The position numbers and the translations under genes are program-made. Source: Brevundimonas fontaquae (GTDB taxonomy: Bacteria; Pseudomonadota; Alphaproteobacteria; Caulobacterales; Caulobacteraceae). Taken from it: a stretch of 64,000 nucleotides of DNA. The stretch lies in NCBI RefSeq assembly GCF_017086445.1, contig NZ_CP070968.1, positions 3,100,001 through 3,164,000 of the forward strand, in the 5' to 3' direction. Positions 53,796-62,803 of the stretch are shown here, piece by piece. The notes beneath the pieces are model-generated. The model had not been told where the DNA came from, did no database searches, and saw only the letters and a program-made list of their open reading frames with translations. Each line of letters begins with the position of its first letter. The first letter of the stretch is position 1.

Positions 53796-54743
53796 TCACT
53801 TCGCCAGAAACGCATCCACCAGCTCGGCGAACCGCGCCGGCTGATCGGCCATGATGAAGTGCCGCGAGCCATCGACGCGGATCAGGGTCGCGCCGGGCAA
53901 GGTCGCATACTCCCGCATCCACATGGCGTCCGCCACCGCCGCCGGCGCCCCGCCGTCCGCATCGGCGGCGTAGAGGGCCGTCACCGGGGTCGTCATCGCG
54001 GCCAGGCCGGGTCGCGCGTCGGTGGTCATCACATCCTTGATCGCCGCCGCCATCGCGTGTCGGTCGCCCGCCATGGACCACGCCACGATGTCCGCCTGGG
54101 TCGCCGGATCGCGTGAATAGCCCGCTGCGGTCTGCGTCTGGCCGTTGCGGAAGGCGTCCTGCGGGGTGTTCAGAATGCCGCTCGCCGCCTGATCGGCGAA
54201 GGGGCGCGCGGTCTCGGCCGTGACCTGCGGCCCGAACAGGGCGGAAAAGAAGGGCAGGCTGTCGACACTCATCAATCGTCCCACGGCATCGGGATGCGCC
54301 TGCGCCAGCCTGAGCCCGACAAGTGCGCCCATGGAATGGCCGATGACTGCCGGTCGGTTCAGGCCCTCGCGGCGGATGTAGCGATCCAGCTCATCCACCA
54401 CAGGCTGCAAGAAGGGGACGTCCCCATGCGACCACGGCTCGCCGGCGAAACCGGCCAACTGCACCAGATGAACCCGGTGCGTCGCCTTCAGCCGATCGGC
54501 CGTCGCCCGCCAGACCTCCCGCGAACAGCCGAAGCCGGGAATCAGGATGACGTCGGGGCCATGGCCCACCACCTCGACCGACAGCCGGTCGGAGACGAAG
54601 GGCGCGGCGGAGGAAGCCACAGGTGGCGCGGCTTGGGCTCGGACCTGATCGCTGGCCACGGCGCAGGCGATCACAACGCCCAGGATGACGGCAAGGCGCG
54701 ACGGGGCGAAGACGCCCCGGCAAGGGCGAATGACGTTCGACAT
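53796..54743 (-). CDS. Exported alpha/beta hydrolase
   Basis: 315 residues. Signal-type N-terminus (APSRLAVILGVVIACAVASDQVRAQ), then PDVILIPGFGCSREVW, nucleophile elbow VIGHSMGALVG (Ser about residue 137) and the C-terminal His in RVDGSRHFIMADQPARFAEL. A substrate cannot be named. ATG 54743 follows GGAGA; the longer frame to 54803 would run through the operator. A CTGAC/GTCAG palindrome upstream links it to the neighbouring HTH gene. Confidence 0.88.
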   Translation of the reverse strand: MSNVIRPCRGVFAPSRLAVILGVVIACAVASDQVRAQAAPPVASSAAPFVSDRLSVEVVGHGPDVILIPGFGCSREVWRATADRLKATHRVHLVQLAGFAGEPWSHGDVPFLQPVVDELDRYIRREGLNRPAVIGHSMGALVGLRLAQAHPDAVGRLMSVDSLPFFSALFGPQVTAETARPFADQAASGILNTPQDAFRNGQTQTAAGYSRDPATQADIVAWSMAGDRHAMAAAIKDVMTTDARPGLAAMTTPVTALYAADADGGAPAAVADAMWMREYATLPGATLIRVDGSRHFIMADQPARFAELVDAFLAK

Positions 54744-54768
54744 CACAGTCTCCAATTGTAAGGTTATT

Positions 54769-54784
54769 CTGACTTTTCGGTCAG
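54769..54784. promoter_or_regulatory. CTGAC/GTCAG operator upstream of the hydrolase
   Basis: CTGAC (54769-54773) and GTCAG (54780-54784) around TTTTCG, overlapping the stop codon of the HTH gene. It matches the palindrome at 55438-55454. Confidence 0.65.
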
Positions 54785-54981
54785 CCCGCGTGCGGGTTTT
54801 CAAAGATCTCTTCGACCGGCCGCGCGAACACGGCGGCGATCCGGTAGGCTAAATCCAGCGAGGGGTCGTGCCGCTCCGTCTCCAGGGCGATCACCGCCTG
54901 ACGCGAGACCCCCAGCGCCTGACCCATCTGTTCCTGGGTCCAGCCGCGCTCGACGCGTAGCAGCTTCAGACGGTTCTTCAT
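54781..54981 (-). CDS. Small Cro/CI-type HTH regulator
   Basis: 66 residues: a complete HTH_3 domain (NRLKLLRVERGWTQEQMGQALGVSRQAVIALETERHDPSLDLAYRIAAVF) followed by PVEEIF, a standard short xre-type repressor. ATG 54981 overlaps the stop of the membrane protein gene (ATGA). Likely to bind the CTGAC/GTCAG palindromes at both ends of its own region. Confidence 0.9.
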   Translation of the reverse strand: MKNRLKLLRVERGWTQEQMGQALGVSRQAVIALETERHDPSLDLAYRIAAVFARPVEEIFENPHAG

Positions 54982-55385
54982 CGGCTGCTCCGGATGAAGG
55001 GCGAAACGACGCCGTACAGCCCCCAAAAGACCGGAACGATCAGCCAGGTCTGCATATGCGGCGCCCCGGCGAAACTCTCGCCAAAGCCCCAGAAGGTGGC
55101 GACGGCCAACGCCAGTCCGGCCGCGATGATGAACTGTTTGGCCGTCACGCCGCGCACGAACTCGTCGCTCTCGCGCATCAGCGCCAGGGTCGCCCAGATC
55201 TGCCCGATTACCGGCGCCGACACTGCCGCCGCCAGGACCCAGGCCGCCGGCTTGCCCATCAGATCGTCGAACGCGTCGGTCGTCATCATCGCGACGCAGA
55301 TCGCGACGTAAGGCACGGAGAACGCCATCGTGCGAATGATGTAGCGTCGATGCGCAGGCGTTCCGGTCTTCCAGGCGGTGAACAT
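54978..55385 (-). CDS. Hypothetical four-helix membrane protein paired with the HTH regulator
   Basis: 135 residues, four predicted membrane spans (about 20-38, 48-68, 80-100, 108-126). FVRGVTAKQFIIAAGLALAVATFWGF and WLIVPVFWGLYGVVSPFI are the last two. No family named. AAGGAGAG sits before ATG 55385. The pairing with a small xre regulator echoes the DUF2975-HTH pair near the start of the window. Confidence 0.8.
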   Translation of the reverse strand: MFTAWKTGTPAHRRYIIRTMAFSVPYVAICVAMMTTDAFDDLMGKPAAWVLAAAVSAPVIGQIWATLALMRESDEFVRGVTAKQFIIAAGLALAVATFWGFGESFAGAPHMQTWLIVPVFWGLYGVVSPFIRSSR

Positions 55386-55407
55386 ATTGGCTCTCCTTGT
55401 GTAAGGA

Positions 55408-55454
55408 CAACCTGACACCGACGGAATGTCATGTCAACCTGACGTTTTGTCAGG
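55408..55454. promoter_or_regulatory. Operator region upstream of the membrane protein-HTH operon
   Basis: CAACCTGAC occurs at 55408-55416 and 55435-55443, and the second is part of the palindrome CCTGAC-GTTTT-GTCAGG (55438-55454). It resembles the site at 54769-54784. Confidence 0.65.
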
Positions 55455-55512
55455 CGCGCCCAACATTTCTCCGTTGCTTTTCCAGACGCGCGTCAAGGGC
55501 TAGACTCGCCCC

Positions 55513-56487
55513 ATGTCCGCCGCCCCGCGCATCGCCCCCTCGGCCCTGTTCACGCCTCAGGAATGGGCGCCGTTTCAGATGCGCTCGGCCTGGGCCGGCC
55601 CGCTGCTTGTGGCTCACTGCTGGGCCGTGATCGCGCTGGCCGTGATCGCGGGCGTCCTGATCCCATGGCTGATCCCGCTGTGCGTCATGGTCGTCGGTAC
55701 GCGTCAGTTGGGCCTAGCCATTCTGATGCACGAAGCGGCGCATGGCGGCCTGTCGAAGTCGAACCGCCTGAACGATTTTCTCGGCCACTGGCTATGCGCC
55801 GTGCCGATCGGCGCCAGCCTGAAGGCCTATCGCCCCTATCATCTGACGCATCATCGCTTCGCCCAGCAGACGGAGGATCCCGATCTGATGCTGTCGGCGC
55901 CCGTTCCCGTCAGCCCGGCCTCGCTGCGCCGCAAGCTGATCCGCGACCTGACGGGTCAGACCTTCTTCAAGCAGCGGGTGCTGCTGCCGCAGGCGCGAGC
56001 GAAAGCGCGCGCAAGCAGCCCAAGAGGCGATAGCGCGAAAGGAATGAGCGAGAGCGCCCATGATTACGAGTCGATCGTGACGGGCCGATCCGTCCTGCCC
56101 TTCCTCGCCTTCAACGCGGTCCTGCTGGCGGGCTTCATCGCCGCCGGCGTCTGGTGGGCCTTTTTCGTGTTGTGGCTGCTGCCGATGGCGACATGGTTTC
56201 CGATGGTGACGCGTCTTAGAAACATCGCCGAACACGCCTGCGTCGAGGGTTCGTCGGCCGATCCCTTTCGTGCAGCTCGTACTACCAAGGCCAGCCTGTG
56301 GGAACGCGCCTTGATCGCCCCCTACTGGGTCAACTTCCACGCCGAGCACCACCTGTTCATGCACGTGCCCTGTTGGAAGCTGCCGCGCCTGCACCGCGCC
56401 ATTCATGCGAAGCCGCAAGCTGGGGCGATGGAGGTCGCACCCGGCTATGCCAGCGTGTTGAAGGCTGTTACGCGCCAGCCGGAATGA
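55513..56487 (+). CDS. Fatty acid desaturase
   Basis: 324 residues. The three His boxes of membrane desaturases are all present: HEAAHG (about residue 74), HHRFAQ with LTHH (about 113), and HAEHHLF (about 279). Four membrane spans. Introduces a double bond in membrane fatty acids. Residues about 161-182 are an odd insert, rich in Ala/Arg/Ser and written with codons unlike the rest (CGA, AGA, CCA, GGA, GCA). It overlaps the following methyltransferase gene by ATGA. Confidence 0.92.
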   Translation: MSAAPRIAPSALFTPQEWAPFQMRSAWAGPLLVAHCWAVIALAVIAGVLIPWLIPLCVMVVGTRQLGLAILMHEAAHGGLSKSNRLNDFLGHWLCAVPIGASLKAYRPYHLTHHRFAQQTEDPDLMLSAPVPVSPASLRRKLIRDLTGQTFFKQRVLLPQARAKARASSPRGDSAKGMSESAHDYESIVTGRSVLPFLAFNAVLLAGFIAAGVWWAFFVLWLLPMATWFPMVTRLRNIAEHACVEGSSADPFRAARTTKASLWERALIAPYWVNFHAEHHLFMHVPCWKLPRLHRAIHAKPQAGAMEVAPGYASVLKAVTRQPE

Positions 56488-57134
56488 CCGTCCTCGATCC
56501 CGCCGCCTTCATCCGCGACAACACGCGGCTCCAGCCCGTGCCGCATGCGCCGGAAATCTCTTTGTGGCTGGCCGACGAGATCACGCCGATCTGGCGGCTG
56601 ACGGAAGAAGAGCTGGGCGAACTGGGCGTGCCGCCGCCGTTCTGGGCCTTCGCCTGGGCTGGGGGTCAGGCGCTGAGCCGGTATCTGCTCGATCATCCGC
56701 ATGAGGTCGCCGGACAGCGGGTGCTGGACTTTGCCGCCGGTTCGGGCCTGGTCGGCGTGGCGGCGATGAAGGCGGGGGCGACCCATGTCCTGTGCGCCGA
56801 CATCGATCCCTTCTGCCAGGCCGCCGTCGCCGCCAATGCGACGTCGAACGGCGTGACGCTGGACTTCACCCAGACCAATCTGCTGGACGCCGCCCCGCCG
56901 GATGTGGACGTCATCTGCGCGGGCGACATCTGCTACGAGCGCCCGATGACCGACGCCGTTCTGGCCTGGCTGACCCAGGCCCGCACCAAGGGCACGCGTG
57001 TCCTGATCGGCGATCCGGGACGCACCTATTTCCCGCGCACGGGCCTGGATTTTCTGGCCGAGTACCGCGTCCCGACCTCGCGCGAGCTGGAGGACCAGGA
57101 AATCAAACGGTCCTCCGTCTGGGCGATGCCTTAA
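56484..57134 (+). CDS. ETF-beta lysine methyltransferase-like protein (METTL20 family)
   Basis: 216 residues, class I SAM methyltransferase. VLDFAAGSGLVGVAAMKAGA is the SAM loop, DIDPFCQAAVAAN the next strand; DVICAGDICYERPMTDAV is a D-x-C-Y-E motif of this family, and TRVLIGDPGRTYFPRTG with SSVWAMP at the end closely matches mammalian METTL20, which methylates lysines of electron-transfer flavoprotein beta. That target would connect with the acyl-CoA dehydrogenases here, but no etfB is in the window. Overlaps the desaturase stop. Confidence 0.82.
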   Translation: MTVLDPAAFIRDNTRLQPVPHAPEISLWLADEITPIWRLTEEELGELGVPPPFWAFAWAGGQALSRYLLDHPHEVAGQRVLDFAAGSGLVGVAAMKAGATHVLCADIDPFCQAAVAANATSNGVTLDFTQTNLLDAAPPDVDVICAGDICYERPMTDAVLAWLTQARTKGTRVLIGDPGRTYFPRTGLDFLAEYRVPTSRELEDQEIKRSSVWAMP

Positions 57135-57697
57135 GCTGCAGCCTGACCTTCGTGGCGGCCTTCGGCGAACTCCTCGATCATCTTGGCGTTGAAGGCGGGA
57201 ATGTCGTCGGGGCAGCGGCTGGTCACCAGGCCCTGATCCACCACCACCGCCTCGTTGACCACATTGGCCCCGGCGTTCTTCAGGTCGGTGCGGATGCTTT
57301 CGAACGACGTCATCGTGCGCCCCTCGACCACGCCTGCCTCGATCAGCAGCCAGGGCGCGTGACAGATGGCGGCGACCGGCTTGCCCGCGTCGAAGAAGGC
57401 CCGAACGAACTTCACCGCGTCCTCGTCCGCCCGCAGCAGGTCCGGGTTGGCGACGCCGCCCGGCAGCAGCAGGGCGGAATAGGTCGAGGCGTCGACCGCC
57501 GCCACCGCCTTGTCCGCCGTAACCTTGTCGCCCGGCGTCAGATGGTCGAAGCCCTGGAACTCGCCGGCCTTCAGCGACACGATCTCGACCACCGCGCCCG
57601 CACCCTTCAGCGCCTTCATCGGTTCATTCAGTTCGATCAGCTCGACGCCATCGGTCGCCAGGATGGCGACGGTCTTGCCGGAAAGGGATTGGGCCAT
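57131..57697 (-). CDS. DJ-1/PfpI family protein
   Basis: 188 residues, type 1 glutamine-amidotransferase-like fold. VAILATDGVELIELNEP, ALLLPGGVANPDLL, and the nucleophile elbow VAAICHAPWLLIEAG with Cys about residue 112 followed by His are typical of PfpI/YhbO. It acts on glycated or damaged proteins or as a glyoxalase-like enzyme in other bacteria. It overlaps the ETF-methyltransferase end by 4 bp, convergently. ATG 57697 follows a weak AGGAA-like site. Confidence 0.9.
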   Translation of the reverse strand: MAQSLSGKTVAILATDGVELIELNEPMKALKGAGAVVEIVSLKAGEFQGFDHLTPGDKVTADKAVAAVDASTYSALLLPGGVANPDLLRADEDAVKFVRAFFDAGKPVAAICHAPWLLIEAGVVEGRTMTSFESIRTDLKNAGANVVNEAVVVDQGLVTSRCPDDIPAFNAKMIEEFAEGRHEGQAAA

Positions 57698-57803
57698 GAG
57701 GAATGCTCCGTTGATCAAAGGGGTTCGGCGCGATGAACCCACGGCGTCTCAAAGGGTTGCGGCTCCGCTTGGCGGCGATGGCGCGCGTCCCCACATCGTG
57801 TCC

Positions 57804-58193
57804 ATGCGATCGCTCCTGACCCTGACCGCCCTGTTGGCCGCTGCCGCCACGCCGGCCTTGGCTCAGACCTATCCGCAGGCCGGCCGTCCCTACGGCGCCT
57901 ATCCGGGGGGCGTCCCCGCCGCCATCGCCGACCAGCACCGCTATGAGAACGACCGTCTGCGTTCTCAGGCGCAGTCGAATGCGGACCAGGCGCGTCAGCA
58001 GCAGATCGAGACCCAGCTTCGCCTGCGCGCCATCGCAGGTGCACGCGAACCGACCGTCGCCCAGCCCTTGCCGCCCCGCCCGCTCTACAGCCCCGAGCAG
58101 GAGCGGACCCTGCGCCAGTCCGCCGCCGAACGCCGCCAGCAGACAGCCCAGGGCATGAGCCAGATCGACAACTGGCTGGCCCGTTCGCGATGA
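57804..58193 (+). CDS. Hypothetical exported Gln-rich protein
   Basis: 129 residues. A clear signal peptide (MRSLLTLTALLAAAATPALAQ) precedes a mature part rich in Gln, Arg and Ala (RLRSQAQSNADQARQQQIETQLRLRAIAG), probably a long alpha-helix. No family identified. The open frame begins at 57510, but that part is shadow; ATG 57804 begins the signal. Confidence 0.7.
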   Translation: MRSLLTLTALLAAAATPALAQTYPQAGRPYGAYPGGVPAAIADQHRYENDRLRSQAQSNADQARQQQIETQLRLRAIAGAREPTVAQPLPPRPLYSPEQERTLRQSAAERRQQTAQGMSQIDNWLARSR

Positions 58194-58271
58194 AGCGTTC
58201 AAACTGACGCATCCCTTCCCTTGCACCCGCGTTCCTGCCTAGCTTAACCAGGATTGGGCGGAGGATAGGGC

Positions 58272-59123
58272 ATGCGCTGGCAAGGTGGACGGACAGGCGG
58301 CGGCGTCGAGGATCGACGGGGTCTCGGCGGCGGAGCCATCGCCGGCGGAGGTCTGGGCGTCGGCGTTCTGGCCATTATCGGCTATCTGGTGTTCGGTATC
58401 GACCCCTCGACCACGACTCAACTGGCCAGCCAGTTCGGCGGCGTCGGCGCCGAGCAACAGCAGGGTCAAGTCGGCACGCCCGAGGATCAGGCCGGTCGCT
58501 TCGTCGATGTCATCGGCGCCAATATCAACGATGTCTGGGCGCAGAAGCTGAACGGCTATCAACCGCCGAAGGTCGTGATCTACGAACAGGGCACATCGAC
58601 CGGCTGCGGCTTCGGCCAGTCGGCTATGGGCCCCTTCTACTGCCCCAACGATAAGACCGTCTATCTGGACCTCGGCTTCTGGCAGGAGATGGAGAACAAG
58701 CTCGGGGCCTCGGGCGCCGACTTCGCCCGCGCCTATGTCATCGCCCACGAGTTCGGCCATCACGTCCAGACCCTGACCGGCACATCGGATCAGGTCCGCC
58801 GGGCCCAGCAGCGCGCCTCCGGTCAGGCCGAAGCCAATCAGTATTCGGTGGCGCTAGAGCTTCAGGCCGACTGCTACGCCGGCGTCTGGGCCCGGAACGC
58901 CTCGGCCGTTTCGAACGGTCAGGTCGCCTTGGATGCTGGCGAGTTCGAGGAGGGCATGAAGACCGCCCAGGCCATCGGCGACGACACCTTGCAACGGCGC
59001 AGCGGCGGCCGCGTCTCGCCCGAAAGCTTCACCCACGGATCCTCTGCCCAGCGCGTCGAATGGCTGCAGCGCGGCTACCAGTCGGGCGATCCGGCCGCCT
59101 GCGACACCTTCAGCGGCGCCTGA
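58272..59123 (+). CDS. Neutral zinc metallopeptidase (YpfJ family)
   Basis: 283 residues. Membrane helix at about 22-42 (GGAIAGGGLGVGVLAIIGYLVFG) with a short N-terminus inside, then the catalytic domain: FYCPNDKTVYLDLGFW, AHEFGHHVQTLTGTSDQV (HExxH zinc motif) and LELQADCYAGVWA with the third ligand. An ectopeptidase of unknown substrate. GGAGG sits 8 nt before ATG 58272. Confidence 0.94.
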   Translation: MRWQGGRTGGGVEDRRGLGGGAIAGGGLGVGVLAIIGYLVFGIDPSTTTQLASQFGGVGAEQQQGQVGTPEDQAGRFVDVIGANINDVWAQKLNGYQPPKVVIYEQGTSTGCGFGQSAMGPFYCPNDKTVYLDLGFWQEMENKLGASGADFARAYVIAHEFGHHVQTLTGTSDQVRRAQQRASGQAEANQYSVALELQADCYAGVWARNASAVSNGQVALDAGEFEEGMKTAQAIGDDTLQRRSGGRVSPESFTHGSSAQRVEWLQRGYQSGDPAACDTFSGA

Positions 59124-59159
59124 TCGCCGCGAGCCTTCAGAACGATTGATTGACTGACG

Positions 59160-60793
<1,634 letters not shown>

Positions 60794-60797
<4 letters not shown>

Positions 60798-61582
60798 ATC
60801 AAGCCTTCCATCCACGCCCTCAGCGGATTGGCGGGATCGGACAGCAGTTTGATCACCATGCCGACGCAGATCGTCACCAGAAGCGGCCGGATCAGCTTCG
60901 GCCCGAACCGCATGGCGGCGTGCGATCCCAGCCATCCACCCAGCACCTGGCCGACGGCCATGGTCAGGCCGACAGCCCACAGCACATGGCCGCCGATGGC
61001 GAACACGGCGACGGAAACCAGATTGCTGGCAAAGTTCAGCGCCTTGGTATGGGCTGTGGCGCGCGTCAGCCCCATCCCCATCAGCGTCACCAGAGCCAGG
61101 GCGAAGAACGACCCCGCACCAGGGCCGAAGAAGCCGTCATAAAACCCGATCCCACCCGCAACGGCGCCGAAGGTGAAGGGCGTCAGGCGCGCCCGGACAT
61201 CCTCGTCGCTCGCCTTCGGTCCAACCAGAAAATAGACGGCGATCCCAACCAGCAGCAGCGGCAACAGGACCATCAACCAGGTCGTGTCCACGAAACTGAC
61301 CACCACCGCGCCCAAGGCCGCGCCGACGACCGTGGCGATCAGCGGCCATTTCAGCAGGGCGAAGTCGATCCGCCCCTTGCGCCAGAAGTTCCAGGTGGCG
61401 GACGCCGTGCCGAAACTGCTCTGAATCTTGTTGGTGGCGATGGCCGCTACCGGATTGACCCCGACCGCCAAAAGCGCGGGCACCGTGATCAGACCGCCGC
61501 CTCCGGCGATGGCGTCCACGAACCCGGCGGTCACGGCCGCAGCAAACAACAGCAAGAGGATTTCCGGGGCGAACTCGATCAT
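60794..61582 (-). CDS. TauE/SafE (YfcA-like) membrane permease
   Basis: 262 residues, about eight helices. Repeat motifs [28 protein letters not shown] and [24 protein letters not shown] plus [19 protein letters not shown] match the YfcA subgroup. It converges on pgm, sharing 4 bp at the stops. Differs from the sulfur-module TauE protein earlier in the window (different repeat sequences), so its substrate is open. Confidence 0.93.
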
Positions 61583-61631
61583 GGCGCGGACCTAGGCCGT
61601 TGTTCCGCGCCGATCCAGCCTCAATCCCTGA

Positions 61632-62591
61632 TCAGGCGCCGACCGTGATCTCCATCGGCCGTTCGACGAAAAGGCCGGGGCCGCCCAGGTCCAGCGCAAG
61701 CCGGCGGTTCTCGAACGCGGCCATGCCGACCAGGGCCTTGGGGAAGCCCGGCACGGCGACGTCGTCATAGATGGCGACCGTCGCCTGACGATACAGTTCG
61801 TCGCCGATCGTCAGGGTGCGCACGACGACGGTCTCGGCGCTCACCGTGCCGCCCAGGACGATGCTCTGGCCCGGCGTGCGTTCGCGGCCGTCCAACAGGC
61901 CGGCGGCCTCGGCCGTCTCGCGCGTGACGGCCAGCACGGCCGAGGCGCCGGTGTCGATCACCGCATTGACCGTCGCCCCTTCCAGGGTGATGCCGGCCTG
62001 CAGCGCCTTGCCGGCCCGTGTCACCGGCACGGGTTTTAGCGACGACGGCGGCGTCCAGCCCTCGCGCGGCAGGAACCGGACCCGATGCTCGGCCGTGTCC
62101 AGCTCCAGCACCAGTTCGCGCAGCACGTCCTGTCCCAGGATCAGCGCCGCACCCAATCCCTGATCGCTGGCCAGCGGCCCCAGGCCAAGGATCGCCGCCC
62201 GCAATCCGCTCAGCCGCAAGCCGCCGATCGCCACCTCCAGCGTCGTCCCCCGTCCCACCTGGGCGTCGCCGCCGACGCCGTACGCCACCATCGGGATATT
62301 GAAGACATTGGTCAGCCCCAGCCGCTCGACCAGCGACCGGTCGATGACCGAATACTGCGCGCCGGAATCGATCAGGGCCCGCACCGGCTGTCCGTTTACG
62401 GTCACCTCGACCGTCGGGGTCGGCGCGCGCGGTTCGGCATAGGGCAGCCAGCCGCTGGAGCCGTTCGCCGCGAAGGCGACCGTCGGCCCGCGCCAGACCA
62501 CATGGTCGCGCAGCCACCAAGCCCCGCCTGCGCCGCCGGCGACCAGCCCCAGCCGGATCAGAAGATCACGTCGTCTCATGGTCACTGACAT
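61632..62591 (-). CDS. Exported double aspartyl protease (retropepsin-like)
   Basis: 319 residues with two retropepsin-type domains in one chain, each with the D-S/T-G triad: ALIDSGAQYSVIDRSL (about residue 73) and AVIDTGASAVLAV (about residue 215). An N-terminal hydrophobic segment (LLIRLGLVAGGAGGAWWLRDHVV) anchors it, facing the periplasm, with RRRD before it. The tandem arrangement would form one pepsin-like active site. Its role is unknown. ATG 62579 (MRRRD) is an alternative start. Confidence 0.85.
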   Translation of the reverse strand: MSVTMRRRDLLIRLGLVAGGAGGAWWLRDHVVWRGPTVAFAANGSSGWLPYAEPRAPTPTVEVTVNGQPVRALIDSGAQYSVIDRSLVERLGLTNVFNIPMVAYGVGGDAQVGRGTTLEVAIGGLRLSGLRAAILGLGPLASDQGLGAALILGQDVLRELVLELDTAEHRVRFLPREGWTPPSSLKPVPVTRAGKALQAGITLEGATVNAVIDTGASAVLAVTRETAEAAGLLDGRERTPGQSIVLGGTVSAETVVVRTLTIGDELYRQATVAIYDDVAVPGFPKALVGMAAFENRRLALDLGGPGLFVERPMEITVGA

Positions 62592-62693
62592 GGACCGTCG
62601 CAGCGATCCGCGCCAGCGGGGCGATGTCGCGGCCCCTCTTGCAGGACCGACGGCAATTGCCCCTTAGGCGGCAAAAATGTGCGCTTGAACCAT

Positions 62694-62713
62694 CGCGTCT
62701 GCACCCAGACGCG
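62694..62713 (+). other. 8-bp perfect hairpin upstream of thrC
   Basis: CGCGTCTG (62694-62701) and CAGACGCG (62706-62713) around CACC, in a 212-bp gap that holds nothing else I recognise. No T-run follows. Possibly part of the thrC leader. Confidence 0.4.
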
Positions 62714-62803
62714 GATTGTCTGGCCACAGCCCGCGAAAACCCGACAAAATCATCCAGAAACCGGGTGACGCCGCCGCCCCGTCTGGCTACGACCATCGGT
62801 GTC

